Below are positions 43,459 to 52,153 of a DNA stretch of 64,000 bases, piece by piece (position 1 is the first letter of the stretch; every line of letters starts with the position of its first letter). This stretch comes from Paenibacillus sp. OK003. GTDB taxonomy: Bacteria > Bacillota > Bacilli > Paenibacillales > Paenibacillaceae. Below the pieces are notes generated by a model. The model was given only the letters and a program-made list of their open reading frames with translations, searched no databases and was not told the DNA's origin. The position numbers and the translations under genes are program-made. The DNA is taken from positions 143,736 through 207,735 of the forward strand of contig NZ_FOBD01000013.1 in the NCBI RefSeq assembly GCF_900109515.1, given 5' to 3'.

Positions 43459-44619
43459 TTACCCATAATTCGAACCCACGTTAAGAATCTCGTTGATATA
43501 TTTCAGTCCTGTATAACGATCACGAAGCAAATGAGCTGTGTTGAAAGCATGTTCCACCATCTCCATGGATACACCCAGTTGTTCAGTTGTTGTAGGGCCA
43601 CCAACTTGCTCAAGCCAAGCTGTAAGCTGCGATGCATCCGGCAGATTATGGTATACACGGAAAACCGGCTCGTCGGATTTTTGTGCAAGATCTTTGTATT
43701 TTACGGTAAGCAATGCACAGGCCACTCCCACTTTGGCTCCATGCAAAACGGGCTTGTGCCCTGCCTCCATCAGATCCATCTCCCACCGATGGGACAGATG
43801 ATGTTCTCCACCAGATGCTGGACGAGAATGATCAATAATCAGCATGGAAATGCCGGAAGCAATCAGCGCATCCATCAATACAGTCACACCATCGGCCCGC
43901 CCTTCAGCGATACCTTGTACATGCTCCACACAGGTTGTCAGCGCTTCTTCCGTCATACGATAAGCAACGGGGCAGAACGGTTCTCCACCCAGATCCCTGG
44001 AAACCACCCAGTCCGCCAGTGATGTATATTTACCAAGCATATCTCCGAAGCCGGCAGCGTTCATCTCTTGGGGGGCTTGCTCCAAAATATCGATGTCCGC
44101 AAAAATAGCTTCAGGCGGTACCGCCTGGAACGTCTGTTTGACGCCGCTTACAATAAGAGGCGCACCTGCTGAGGTAAATCCGTCAACCGAAGCCGCTGTA
44201 GGTACTGACAGAAAGGGCTTGTTCATTTTGGAGCAAACAAATCGCACCAGATCATGAATGGTCCCTGAACCAGCAGCAATGATCGCCTGACTTCCCTGTC
44301 TCACACCCAGCAGTACCTGCATAATCCCGCCCTCATCAGCGATTACATCGCCTGCTTTGTTCTCTGGCATGCATATCTCATCCACATGAATGCCCGCTTC
44401 TCGAATGTTCTTTACCACCTCGTGTCCTGCTGCCGGACCCGTAAATCGATCATATACAACTGTTACATGTCTATACCCTTGCTCGGACAAATAGCCAGGT
44501 AACCGCTGAATAGCTCTATGCTCCAGATAGACCTGCATTTGCACCAACCGATGATCATGCCCACAATTACAATTCTGCGCTTCTTCGTTCCATGCGGCAA
44601 TTCGCTCGTTCATATTCAT
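43459..44619 (-). CDS. araM: sn-Glycerol-1-phosphate dehydrogenase (AraM/EgsA)
   Basis: A 386-residue NAD(P)-dependent, metal-using enzyme that reduces dihydroxyacetone phosphate to sn-glycerol-1-phosphate, the archaeal stereoisomer. Blocks IIAAGSGTIHDLVRFVCSK, SVPTAASVDGFTSAGAPL, ASGGEHHLSHRWE (metal His) and HGAKVGVACALLTVK match AraM. In Bacillus it acts with PcrB in heptaprenylglyceryl phosphate synthesis. No pcrB lies near. GGGAGG lies ten bases upstream of the ATG. Monocistronic, with a terminator 220 bases downstream. Confidence 0.95.
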   Translation of the reverse strand: MNMNERIAAWNEEAQNCNCGHDHRLVQMQVYLEHRAIQRLPGYLSEQGYRHVTVVYDRFTGPAAGHEVVKNIREAGIHVDEICMPENKAGDVIADEGGIMQVLLGVRQGSQAIIAAGSGTIHDLVRFVCSKMNKPFLSVPTAASVDGFTSAGAPLIVSGVKQTFQAVPPEAIFADIDILEQAPQEMNAAGFGDMLGKYTSLADWVVSRDLGGEPFCPVAYRMTEEALTTCVEHVQGIAEGRADGVTVLMDALIASGISMLIIDHSRPASGGEHHLSHRWEMDLMEAGHKPVLHGAKVGVACALLTVKYKDLAQKSDEPVFRVYHNLPDASQLTAWLEQVGGPTTTEQLGVSMEMVEHAFNTAHLLRDRYTGLKYINEILNVGSNYG

Positions 44620-44778
44620 TCGCTCTTAACCTCCCTTAAGAAATATCATGCATAATTACATGCAGAAAACCACAAAATGAAAAAAGGAAATAAAATGTGA
44701 GTATTTTCCTGATCACACTTTACTTCCTGTTTTAAAAATTTGCAAACCCTAAACTCACATTCCCAAGCAGGTGAATCT

Positions 44779-44958
44779 ATGAAATTAACCAAAGAAATAG
44801 GGATTTCTCTCGGATTTCTCGCAGGAACGACGTTTGGCAGCGGCATTGCTTTTCTGTTTCGTTTACAGGCGTATGAGGTCATGGCTAGTGTTGCGCTCTT
44901 GGGTATTGCCGGAGCGATTGCTGGCCTGTGTGTGCAACAATTCATATTCAATAAATAA
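44779..44958 (+). CDS. Small membrane protein, 59 aa
   Basis: Two hydrophobic, Gly/Ala-rich segments (ISLGFLAGTTFGSGIAFLF and MASVALLGIAGAIAGLCV) with a short RLQAYEV loop. AGGTG lies before the ATG at 44779, better than the longer frame from 44740. No family recognised. Confidence 0.6.
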   Translation: MKLTKEIGISLGFLAGTTFGSGIAFLFRLQAYEVMASVALLGIAGAIAGLCVQQFIFNK

Positions 44959-44965
44959 GAAAATC

Positions 44966-45013
44966 AAAAAAAGCTCGCGAATTGCCTTTAGAGCAATTTG
45001 CGAGCTTTTTTTC
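44966..45013. terminator. Strong bidirectional terminator
   Basis: AAGCTCGCGAATTGC pairs with GCAATTTGCGAGCTT, A-run left and T-run right. Ends the small gene rightward and the tRNA leftward. Confidence 0.9.
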
Positions 45014-45018
45014 TTCGA

Positions 45019-45102
<84 letters not shown>

Positions 45103-45596
45103 ATAATATGTATCTTCTCATCATGGATGAAAAGCATTCCGGTCAAGCCTTTGCTTGTTTTACCGTAATTAAGAGTATACATGCTCTGAAATAAGTTTGC
45201 AATACCTTTTTTCCAATTTGCAATGAATAGGACATATGTCCTTTTTTAACCCCATCAAACTCCCTATCGTAGACATTAAGCAGATCAAGTGTCCTGTTGG
45301 ACACGCTATACCTTGCTTAGAAAAGTGGAGTTTTGCATGACGATCAAGAACACAACACATGAACGTATTGAAGAAGGAAAACCTGCGGACGTGGCATTGC
45401 CAGGTATTTGCGGAATCTGGGCAGCCAGGTCGTCGTTGTTGAAACTATCTTGTACAGCAACGCCAACATCTCACCCTCGGACCACAGGCGGTTCCTCATA
45501 GTGTTAACCACATCATTGCCGGACAGATGCTGAAGCATTTAAGCTTCAAGATCCGACCATTAAGAATGGTGATCTGAATTTAAAGGAGAGGTCCAC
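45103..45596. other. Gene-poor region, 494 bases, possible decayed gene
   Basis: Between the tRNA and the oxidoreductase. An ATG at 45337 with GGAG upstream opens a 54-codon frame (MTIKNTTHERIEEGKPADVALP at its start) that degrades after about 23 codons. A second forward frame continues with RYLRNLGSQVVVVETILYSN, which also looks protein-like, so a small decayed gene with a frameshift is possible. I assign no function. Confidence 0.4.
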
Positions 45597-46589
45597 ATGA
45601 AAAAAGCGAAACTTTGTTTTATCGGTGCAGGATTCCATGCATCCACAAATATATATCCATCTGCTGCTGAAGCAGGAGCAGACATTCAGGCCATCGCCAC
45701 TCGCAGTATTGAACGGTCCAAGGCGGCTCTTCTTCGTTTTGGGAGCAGTGGGAAAGCCTATGACAATACTCAGCTGATGCTACAGAATGAAGACTGTGAT
45801 GGCGTCGTTGTTGTGGCGCAGCCAGAGGATCAGACAACTCTTGCCCTTGAATGCATCCGGGCTGGCAAAAATGTATACGTGGATAAACCCCTTGGATGGA
45901 ATGCGGCTGAAGCAGCGGCTGTGGCTGAAGCTGCCCAACAGGCAGGTGTGGTTGTCATGGTTGGATTCATGAAACGATATGCGCCGGTCTACATGAAACT
46001 CAAGGAACTAATCGATGGTGGATCATTGGGCAGAGCACGTTCTTTCCAAATGAAATTCGCTGTAGACAGCACACCCTTCTGCAAGGATGAAGAACAATTC
46101 ATGAAGCTCGCTGCCATTCATATGGTCGATCTGATGCGTTTTCTGTTCGGGGAAGCCGTACAGGTCACAGGCACAACGGTTAAGGACGGAGAACATATTA
46201 ACCAGAGCATTTCCCTGAAATTTGATCATGGTGTGGTGGGCAGTGCGTACTTTGTTGGCATGAGTGCATGGTCACGCGAAAGCGAAAGTGTACTCGTCAC
46301 CTTTGACGACGGATTTGCGTTAGCAGATGAAATTAATACACTTACGGTTCATCAATCTCGTACAGGGGATACCCTTCCCTGGAAATCCCTTGAGGAGCAG
46401 GATACTGTTTTCACCCCTTCCGGCTCTCCCATGTCAGGGGCCTATCGCGACCTCTATTTGCGAGGATTTGTAGGGGAGATGGCACATTTCATGGAATGCT
46501 GCCAGAACAAGTCTGTTCCACATTCCAGTGGCAAGGATAATATTGAAACCATGGCGCTATGTGATACGATTCTGGCATCGCTGATCTGA
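45597..46589 (+). CDS. Gfo/Idh/MocA family oxidoreductase
   Basis: A 330-residue NAD(P)-dependent sugar or inositol-type dehydrogenase. Rossmann motif KLCFIGAGFHAS at the start, DGVVVVAQPEDQT, the EKP-like motif VYVDKPLGWNAAEA and FMKRYAPVYMKLKELIDGGSLGRARSFQM in the C-terminal sheet domain. The catalytic His region is AAIHMVDLMRFL. The substrate is unknown. GGAG precedes the ATG. No transporter is adjacent. Confidence 0.9.
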   Translation: MKKAKLCFIGAGFHASTNIYPSAAEAGADIQAIATRSIERSKAALLRFGSSGKAYDNTQLMLQNEDCDGVVVVAQPEDQTTLALECIRAGKNVYVDKPLGWNAAEAAAVAEAAQQAGVVVMVGFMKRYAPVYMKLKELIDGGSLGRARSFQMKFAVDSTPFCKDEEQFMKLAAIHMVDLMRFLFGEAVQVTGTTVKDGEHINQSISLKFDHGVVGSAYFVGMSAWSRESESVLVTFDDGFALADEINTLTVHQSRTGDTLPWKSLEEQDTVFTPSGSPMSGAYRDLYLRGFVGEMAHFMECCQNKSVPHSSGKDNIETMALCDTILASLI

Positions 46590-46645
46590 CGTTTATACGA
46601 TATAAGGATAACCATTTTATAAAACCGAGAAGAGGAAAGAAGCAT

Positions 46646-47041
46646 ATGTTAGACACCGGACTACTTATCATTCGACTTGTTATTGGTTTCATTATGATGG
46701 GTCATGCATGCAAGAAACTGTTTGGCTGGTTTGGTGGTGAAGGCCTATCAGGAACAGCCGAATTTTTCGGGGCGATTGGTCTAAAGCCTGCGAGAGTTAT
46801 GGCTGTCTGTGGAGGCCTTATTGAATTGATCGGCGGATGCCTGTTTGGGGCAGGTCTCTGGACTGGTTTAGCTGCCATTTTGCTGATGCTCCCTATGGTT
46901 GTTGCCATAGCGAAAGTCCATGCAGATAAGGGACTTTGGAATCTGAACGGTGGATTCGAATACAATCTGGTTATGCTCGGATCGCTGATCTGTGTTGCAC
47001 TTGCGGGCGCAGGAGCGTACTCCCTAGACACTTTGATTTAA
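46646..47041 (+). CDS. DoxX family membrane protein
   Basis: A 131-residue four-helix membrane protein. RLVIGFIMMGHACKKLFGWFGG, then GLKPARVMAVCGGLIELIGGCLFGAGL, and HADKGLWNLNGGFEYNLVML match DoxX. These proteins are often part of thiol or quinone stress responses. A HxlR-family regulator follows 209 bases later on the same strand, but a terminator intervenes. GAGG lies before the ATG. Confidence 0.88.
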   Translation: MLDTGLLIIRLVIGFIMMGHACKKLFGWFGGEGLSGTAEFFGAIGLKPARVMAVCGGLIELIGGCLFGAGLWTGLAAILLMLPMVVAIAKVHADKGLWNLNGGFEYNLVMLGSLICVALAGAGAYSLDTLI

Positions 47042-47059
47042 TCAAGCCTCTCATTCTTG

Positions 47060-47104
47060 AGAACCTCGATGTTTCGCGATACGAAACCGGGGTTCCTTTT
47101 TTGT
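47060..47104 (+). terminator. Terminator after the DoxX gene
   Basis: GAACCTCG with CGGGGTTC, inner GTTTCG / CGAAAC, then T6. Confidence 0.8.
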
Positions 47105-47179
47105 TTTAACTTTATGTCAATGCATGGGATGGGGTTTATAATCTTAGGGAGAAGTGATATGCTCATAGATGAATGATAT

Positions 47180-47193
47180 GTACATTTATGTAC
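47180..47193. promoter_or_regulatory. Palindrome upstream of the HxlR-family gene, possible operator
   Basis: GTACAT-TT-ATGTAC, perfect 14-base dyad, 57 bases before the ATG. HxlR/YodB-type regulators bind short AT-rich dyads near their own promoters; that this one does is inference. Confidence 0.5.
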
Positions 47194-47249
47194 TGTAGTG
47201 TTCCAATCGATACTATTAATAACCACCACGAACTGGAGGTGCAATTATA

Positions 47250-47606
47250 ATGAGAAAGAACACCGAAGCGTGTCCCGAGCCTTATGGCTGTTCCGTCGAA
47301 GTCACGCTGAGTGTCATCGGAGGCAAATGGAAAGGTGCGATTCTATATCACCTGTTCTCCGGCTCGTTAAGATTCAATGAGCTCAGAAAGTTATTCCCTG
47401 ATATTACTCAGCGGATGTTAACTCTCCAGTTAAGAGAGCTGGAAAGCAGCGGAATTGTTCACAGGGAAATCTATCCGCAGGTTCCACCCAAAGTGGAATA
47501 TTCGCTTACACCGTTTGGAGAAACGCTCCAGCCGATTATTTACAGCATGCGAGACTGGGGAGAACAATATACGAATGAAGTCCTGGCCAGATCACAAGAT
47601 GTCTAA
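47250..47606 (+). CDS. HxlR family winged-helix regulator
   Basis: A 118-residue regulator. HxlR core: CSVEVTLSVIGGKWKGAILYHLFSGSLRFNELRKLFPDITQRMLTLQLRELESSGIVHREIYPQVPPKVEYSLTPFG. Cys at residues 8 and 14 near the N-terminus, a place where redox-sensing members carry a reactive Cys. GGAGG precedes the ATG. The DoxX gene lies upstream; the pair suggests control of a redox-stress function. Confidence 0.92.
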   Translation: MRKNTEACPEPYGCSVEVTLSVIGGKWKGAILYHLFSGSLRFNELRKLFPDITQRMLTLQLRELESSGIVHREIYPQVPPKVEYSLTPFGETLQPIIYSMRDWGEQYTNEVLARSQDV

Positions 47607-47616
47607 ACAAAAGACA

Positions 47617-47657
47617 AAAGAAGCTATCCCTTTCTCAAATGGGATTAGCTTCTTTTT
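47617..47657. terminator. Bidirectional terminator
   Basis: AGAAGCTA..CCC pairs with GGG..TAGCTTCT and is followed by T5 on the right. Between the convergent HxlR and diguanylate cyclase genes. Confidence 0.8.
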
Positions 47658-47681
47658 CTCGATATGAAAGATGCGTAAACC

Positions 47682-49298
47682 TTATTTTATGACCGTTTGA
47701 ATGGTTATGGTACGATTACGTCCCTCTTCCTTGGCTTGATATAACGCATTGTCCGCCAAATGGAACAACTCTGTTGCCGTTGTGGAATGCAGCGGATATT
47801 CGGCAATGCCTGCTGAAATGGTCACTGAACGATCAATGGGCAATATACTTTGTTCCACCGATACACGGATATGCTCGGCAATTTGATACGCTGTTTTGGA
47901 CTCCGTATGTCGCAATAACACCACAAACTCCTCCCCGCCAAACCGGGAGCATACATCCTGCGTCCGAACCGACAGTTTAATGATATTGGCGATATGCTTC
48001 AGAACCTGATCCCCCGCATGATGCCCGTACGTATCATTTATGGATTTGAAGCGGTCAATATCCAGGACCACAATGGAGAATGGAACTTCTTCATCAATCC
48101 AGTGCTGAATGACTTCTTCAAATGTTCTACGATTGGTCATTCCGGTTAATACATCCGTTCTGGCATCATAAGTAAGCTGATCCTTCTGCTTTCGAAAATT
48201 CGCCAATGCGGTAAGCACGGTGCGTGTTAACAAGTCCGCTTCCCTGTTCCAATGCGGCTTCAATACAGGCAGATCTATTTTGCCCTGATCCACCTGGTTA
48301 ACCAGGTCCGCAAGATAAACAAATGGACTAGCCAACTTGCGCGCTACACGAATAACGATAAGTGTCAGAATGATGAACGGGATTGAAGTGTACAACAGCA
48401 ACATGCGAATATGTTGATTCAGCTGATCGTATACCATCTGGGTTGGAGATACAACGACAACTCCCCAATCTGTTGCCGGGACCTTATAATAACCAGCGAG
48501 TGAATCCACACCCGCCAGATTCTTGTATTGTTCTTTGCCTGTCTGGTCGTGAAGCAATTTCTTCACAACTTGATTTTTGCTTAGATTCTCACCGATTCTT
48601 TCCGTATCCGGGTGAAACAACAACGTCCCTTTGGCATCAACAATAAAAAAATAAGAGCCATTACTGGTCTTCAGCTGACTGCCAAATGACAGGTTCAAGA
48701 TGTTGTTTTCCTGTAGATAGATGCTCCCACTAATCAAACCTTTGAATTCACCTGATGGACTGAAGATCGGTTCACTCACAAAAACGATTCTTCGTTCCGA
48801 ATACGGCGCACGATACGCTTCGGATATATAGGAAGACCTCGATTTAAACGCATTTTTCGCTGCATTTGAAGTTAAAGGCTGTCCGAGGCTTTTTTTCAAA
48901 TAAGGAGATGAACCCCGGATTATACCCGATTCATCGATCAGAGAAACCGAATTGAAATAATTACTGCTGTTTCGAATTAAATCCAGTGTGGAATCCAGTT
49001 TTTTGGTGTCATCATAGTCTATTTCCGGAAAATAGTTGGCTGAATACTTCAAACTGACCTGCATGGATTGAAACAACGAGTCCAGTGTTTGGCTCATCTG
49101 CACGGCACTTGAATAATTAAGTGAGAGTGTACTATCAATCAGCGATTGCTTCTGGGATGTATAAGATGAAATAAACATAATGGTCAAAGTCATCAAAACA
49201 GCAATGGTGACCAATCCACTCAACAGAGCGGTAAGGCTGATTTTTTTGATCTCCCTTGCTTTTCTTCTTAATCTGGATGTTTTATTCTTTGCGATCAT
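47682..49298 (-). CDS. Diguanylate cyclase with extracellular sensor
   Basis: A 538-residue membrane protein. Helix 1 at about residues 22-45, an extracellular dCache-like sensor (about 50-290), helix 2 at about 300-322, a HAMP-like linker and a C-terminal GGDEF domain from about 370. The active site is GGEEF and the RTQD five residues before it fits the I-site RxxD, so it should make cyclic di-GMP with product inhibition. No EAL domain. Start at 49298, eight bases after GGGG. Confidence 0.93.
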   Translation of the reverse strand: MIAKNKTSRLRRKAREIKKISLTALLSGLVTIAVLMTLTIMFISSYTSQKQSLIDSTLSLNYSSAVQMSQTLDSLFQSMQVSLKYSANYFPEIDYDDTKKLDSTLDLIRNSSNYFNSVSLIDESGIIRGSSPYLKKSLGQPLTSNAAKNAFKSRSSYISEAYRAPYSERRIVFVSEPIFSPSGEFKGLISGSIYLQENNILNLSFGSQLKTSNGSYFFIVDAKGTLLFHPDTERIGENLSKNQVVKKLLHDQTGKEQYKNLAGVDSLAGYYKVPATDWGVVVVSPTQMVYDQLNQHIRMLLLYTSIPFIILTLIVIRVARKLASPFVYLADLVNQVDQGKIDLPVLKPHWNREADLLTRTVLTALANFRKQKDQLTYDARTDVLTGMTNRRTFEEVIQHWIDEEVPFSIVVLDIDRFKSINDTYGHHAGDQVLKHIANIIKLSVRTQDVCSRFGGEEFVVLLRHTESKTAYQIAEHIRVSVEQSILPIDRSVTISAGIAEYPLHSTTATELFHLADNALYQAKEEGRNRTITIQTVIK

Positions 49299-49479
49299 TA
49301 TTGCTTCCCCCGGTTTTTCATGAAAAGGCATATTCCTTCTATTTTATACGAAAGTTGTTAAGAAGAAATAAATAGTTTATGAAGTTCGAATAATTACATT
49401 AGGAAGATCCACAATTTAATGACAATTGATTACATGCTATGACACGTTCTTCGAAATCATCTGGAACCTGTATTGGAGA

Positions 49480-50229
49480 TTAAGATTCATTTGAGTCCAC
49501 AATAATATAACCCTCTCCAGGCTGCTGTTCTATAAACCCTGCCATATGACGCGTTTGAAACGAAATGGGTTTGTCGCAACCGACCAAAATACGATTTTGG
49601 ACGTCATCGGTTGTTTCAGCTGGCAATGCAAATGAGCGTGTATAAGCGAAGTGTTCCTGTAACGTGGTATGAATTGCATTCACCAGTCTGTCATTGCCTG
49701 CACGCCCAAATACATTCAGCAATACGATACCACTGGAATGCAATTTGTCTTTTAGCATCATGAAAAAAGAGCTTGAAGTAAACTGTGCAGGAGTACCCGT
49801 AGCCGTAAAAGCATCCACAATAATATAATGATATGCGCCAGAGGCTTCCTGCTCCAATAGTTCACGACCATCGCCAACCAGCACATGATCTCCACGATAT
49901 CCAAAGAAAGTTCTGCTGAGCTCAACGACTTCCGCATCGAGTTCGGCGACTTTTACTTGACGGTCAGACAGGTGGGTGGATAAGGTTCCAATGCCGTGGC
50001 CCACCACAAAAACCGATTCATAATCGGGATTATTTCGTTCCATCAGGTGCACCATCGCTCTTGGATACTCCAGTACCATTCGGGATGGATCGTCCAGATC
50101 CATTGCTCCCTGAACTGCTGCATTGGAGAACTCCAGCACACGAAACCGGCCCTTTTCCCCATAAAGTTTGGAAGTATCATATATCGTCAACTCATGCTGT
50201 TCACTCTTATTTCGGTATAAAACTCGCAC
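49480..50229 (-). CDS. Spermidine-synthase-like SAM-binding protein
   Basis: A 249-residue Rossmann protein of the SpeE family: VVGHGIGTLSTHL, VKVAELDAEVVELSR, VGDGRELL, YHYIIVDAFTATGTP. The aspartates of true polyamine synthases are only partly kept, so another aminopropyl- or methyl-type reaction is possible. GTG start at 50229 after AAGGGAG. Monocistronic. Confidence 0.8.
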   Translation of the reverse strand: MRVLYRNKSEQHELTIYDTSKLYGEKGRFRVLEFSNAAVQGAMDLDDPSRMVLEYPRAMVHLMERNNPDYESVFVVGHGIGTLSTHLSDRQVKVAELDAEVVELSRTFFGYRGDHVLVGDGRELLEQEASGAYHYIIVDAFTATGTPAQFTSSSFFMMLKDKLHSSGIVLLNVFGRAGNDRLVNAIHTTLQEHFAYTRSFALPAETTDDVQNRILVGCDKPISFQTRHMAGFIEQQPGEGYIIVDSNES

Positions 50230-50321
50230 TGACTGTTCTCCCTTCGTACTATTACGCATCTGTTTCTATATTATACGGGAAGATCGTATTGTGCCCTAGA
50301 CCAGAATGATATAAAAACTAC

Positions 50322-50356
50322 AAAAAACCGACTCCGCTAGAACGGAAACGGTTTTT
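50322..50356. terminator. Bidirectional terminator
   Basis: AAAAAACCG-TCCG with CGGA-CGGTTTTT, loop CTAGAA. Ends the LysR gene leftward. Confidence 0.8.
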
Positions 50357-50366
50357 CCATGACTAT

Positions 50367-51269
50367 TTAGGACTGAATCGCCTCATGCAGAGCCTGGACA
50401 TACTCCACCCCCAGATTGGAAAGCGAAGCATTTTTGTGGCTGATCCAACCGACATTAATGGTCTCTTCACACTCCAGCGGGACGGGGATGATCTCATTCC
50501 CATTCAGGTCGGCACTAAGCACACCTGTCGAGATCGTGTATCCGTTCAAACCGATCAGCAGATTAAACAGCGTGGCCCGGTCGTTAACCTGTATGCTTTT
50601 GGGATGAGAAAGCGTGCTTAGGATCTCCTCTGAAAAATGGAAGGAGTTATATTCCCCCTGGTCAAAGGACAGGTAGGGATAATCCTGAAGCTGTTCAATC
50701 GCAACCGACTCCTGCTTCGCGAGCGGATTTTGCACACTGATAAAGATATGCGGCTTGGCAACAAAGAGACTGTTGAACACCAGTCCCGCATCCTTGAGCA
50801 GCTTGTTAATAACCTTGGAATTGAATTCATTCAGATATAGAATGCCAATCTCGCTGCGCAGGCTTTTTACATCCTGGATAATCTCATACGTTTTCGTCTC
50901 CCGCAGAGCCAGCTCATATTCATCCTGTCCATACTGCTGCACCAGCTTCACGAAGGCATTCACTGCAAACGCATAGTGCTGTGTGGAGACGGAAAAATGC
51001 TGCGGAGACGGCTTCGCGTTCAAATAACGATTCTCCAGCAATTCCGCCTGCTCCACCACCTGGCGTGCATAACTTAGAAATTCCACGCCTTCTTTGGACA
51101 GGGTTATCCCTTTATTCGTGCGTTCAAAAATGGTAATCCGCAGCTCCTGCTCCAGATCCCGAATGGCATTCGACAGGCTGGGCTGGGAAATAAACAGCCG
51201 CTTGGCGGCTTCATTCATCGAGCCGCGCGTGGCGACTTCAATCACATATTTTAGCTGTTGCAGCGTCAA
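50367..51269 (-). CDS. LysR family regulator
   Basis: A 300-residue LTTR. N-terminal HTH LKYVIEVATRGSMNEAAKRLFISQPSLSNAIRDLEQELRITIFERT, then the PBP2-like effector domain from about residue 90. TTG start after AGGGG. It faces a truncated AraC fragment and no obvious target gene is adjacent, so the regulon is unclear. Confidence 0.93.
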   Translation of the reverse strand: MTLQQLKYVIEVATRGSMNEAAKRLFISQPSLSNAIRDLEQELRITIFERTNKGITLSKEGVEFLSYARQVVEQAELLENRYLNAKPSPQHFSVSTQHYAFAVNAFVKLVQQYGQDEYELALRETKTYEIIQDVKSLRSEIGILYLNEFNSKVINKLLKDAGLVFNSLFVAKPHIFISVQNPLAKQESVAIEQLQDYPYLSFDQGEYNSFHFSEEILSTLSHPKSIQVNDRATLFNLLIGLNGYTISTGVLSADLNGNEIIPVPLECEETINVGWISHKNASLSNLGVEYVQALHEAIQS

Positions 51270-51339
51270 TGCATTATTCCCCTCTCTCTGGTGCGTTACT
51301 TGATCATACTATACCATATTGCAGCCTAGACGAGCTCTC

Positions 51340-51564
51340 TTTCAGGGTACCGCCATGAGCCCACTGCAATATCAAAAACAGATTCGATTGCAGGAGTCCA
51401 GGCGAATGCTGCTTGCAGGTTCAACCGATGCAGCCGATGCTGCATTCCAGATTGGTTACGAGAGTCCTTCCCAATTCAGTCGGGAGTACGCCCGCAGGTA
51501 TGGCCTTCCTCCCAAAAGCGATATCAAACGCCTTCGCCATAAACTCCATGGTTCTCCCCTGTAA
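51340..51564 (+). pseudogene. C-terminal remnant of an AraC family regulator
   Basis: About 70 residues, TAMSPLQYQKQIRLQESRRMLL then DAADAAFQIGYESPSQFSREYARRYGLPPKSDIKRLR, are the second HTH of an AraC-type regulator, the part including the conserved GYESPSQFSREY. The first HTH and the sensor domain are missing and no start with a ribosome binding site is visible, so this is a truncated gene. Its end overlaps the 3' end of merR on the other strand. The break marks one border of the merR-SDR-oxdC block. Confidence 0.85.
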
Positions 51565-51949
51565 TCGGGCACTCATCCGGAAACATGCTACGCTTCTCCA
51601 TCTTCTCATCGATAAAATCGACGATCTGCTGCAAGGATGCAATCTGCGCTTCAATCTTCTTTCGATGATTTAACAACATTTCACGCTCATTCGGGAAATC
51701 TTCCAGGTCCGAATCCATCGACATCTGTAGATAAGGCTTCATCTCCTCCAGAGACATACCTGTTTTTTTCAAACAAGTAATAAGCTTCATCGTCTGGATA
51801 TCCTCCGGACGGTATACCCGATGGCGGTTGGCCTTGCGTTCAGCCCGTGGAAGAAGTCCAATCTTCTCATAATAACGAATGGTATCTTCCGATAGCCCGG
51901 CCTGTTCTGACGTCTCTTTAATGGAGAACAATTCAGTATCATTCATCAT
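51524..51949 (-). CDS. MerR family regulator
   Basis: A 141-residue regulator. HTH SIKETSEQAGLSEDTIRYYEKIGLLPRAERKANRHRVYRPEDIQTMKLI, then a helical dimerisation part with no Cys pair for metal sensing; one Cys near the end (DECPITGENHG). AdhR/YfmP-like rather than metal type. Its promoter and that of the divergent SDR gene each hold a dyad in a 19-base spacer, so it likely controls itself and the SDR-oxdC genes. Confidence 0.9.
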   Translation of the reverse strand: MMNDTELFSIKETSEQAGLSEDTIRYYEKIGLLPRAERKANRHRVYRPEDIQTMKLITCLKKTGMSLEEMKPYLQMSMDSDLEDFPNEREMLLNHRKKIEAQIASLQQIVDFIDEKMEKRSMFPDECPITGENHGVYGEGV

Positions 51950-51979
51950 CGTTGACCTCCTCCGCCTTCATTGATCTCT

Positions 51980-52010
51980 ATCTTACAACTTGGAGTCAGC
52001 TCCAAGTCAA
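51980..52010 (-). promoter_or_regulatory. MerR-type promoter of the merR gene
   Basis: -35 TTGACT (52010-52005), 19-base spacer, -10 TAAGAT (51985-51980) on the minus strand. The spacer holds the dyad ACTTGGAGT / ACTCCAAGT (51988-52007). Confidence 0.7.
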
Positions 52011-52069
52011 GGTTGTTACGAGTTCAGAGATGCCGCAACCAAAAAATTAAAATATAATCCATAGTACGC

Positions 52070-52100
52070 TTGACTTGGAGTCGACTCCAAATTATAGAAT
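52070..52100 (+). promoter_or_regulatory. MerR-type promoter of the SDR-oxdC genes
   Basis: -35 TTGACT (52070-52075), 19-base spacer, -10 TAGAAT (52095-52100). The spacer contains the perfect dyad TTGGAGTCGACTCCAA (52075-52090), the same half-site as in the merR promoter. Confidence 0.75.
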
Positions 52101-52153
52101 GAGCGCATTAGACAGATTGGCTCTGTCATCCCATACACTCAGGAGGTTTTTAT

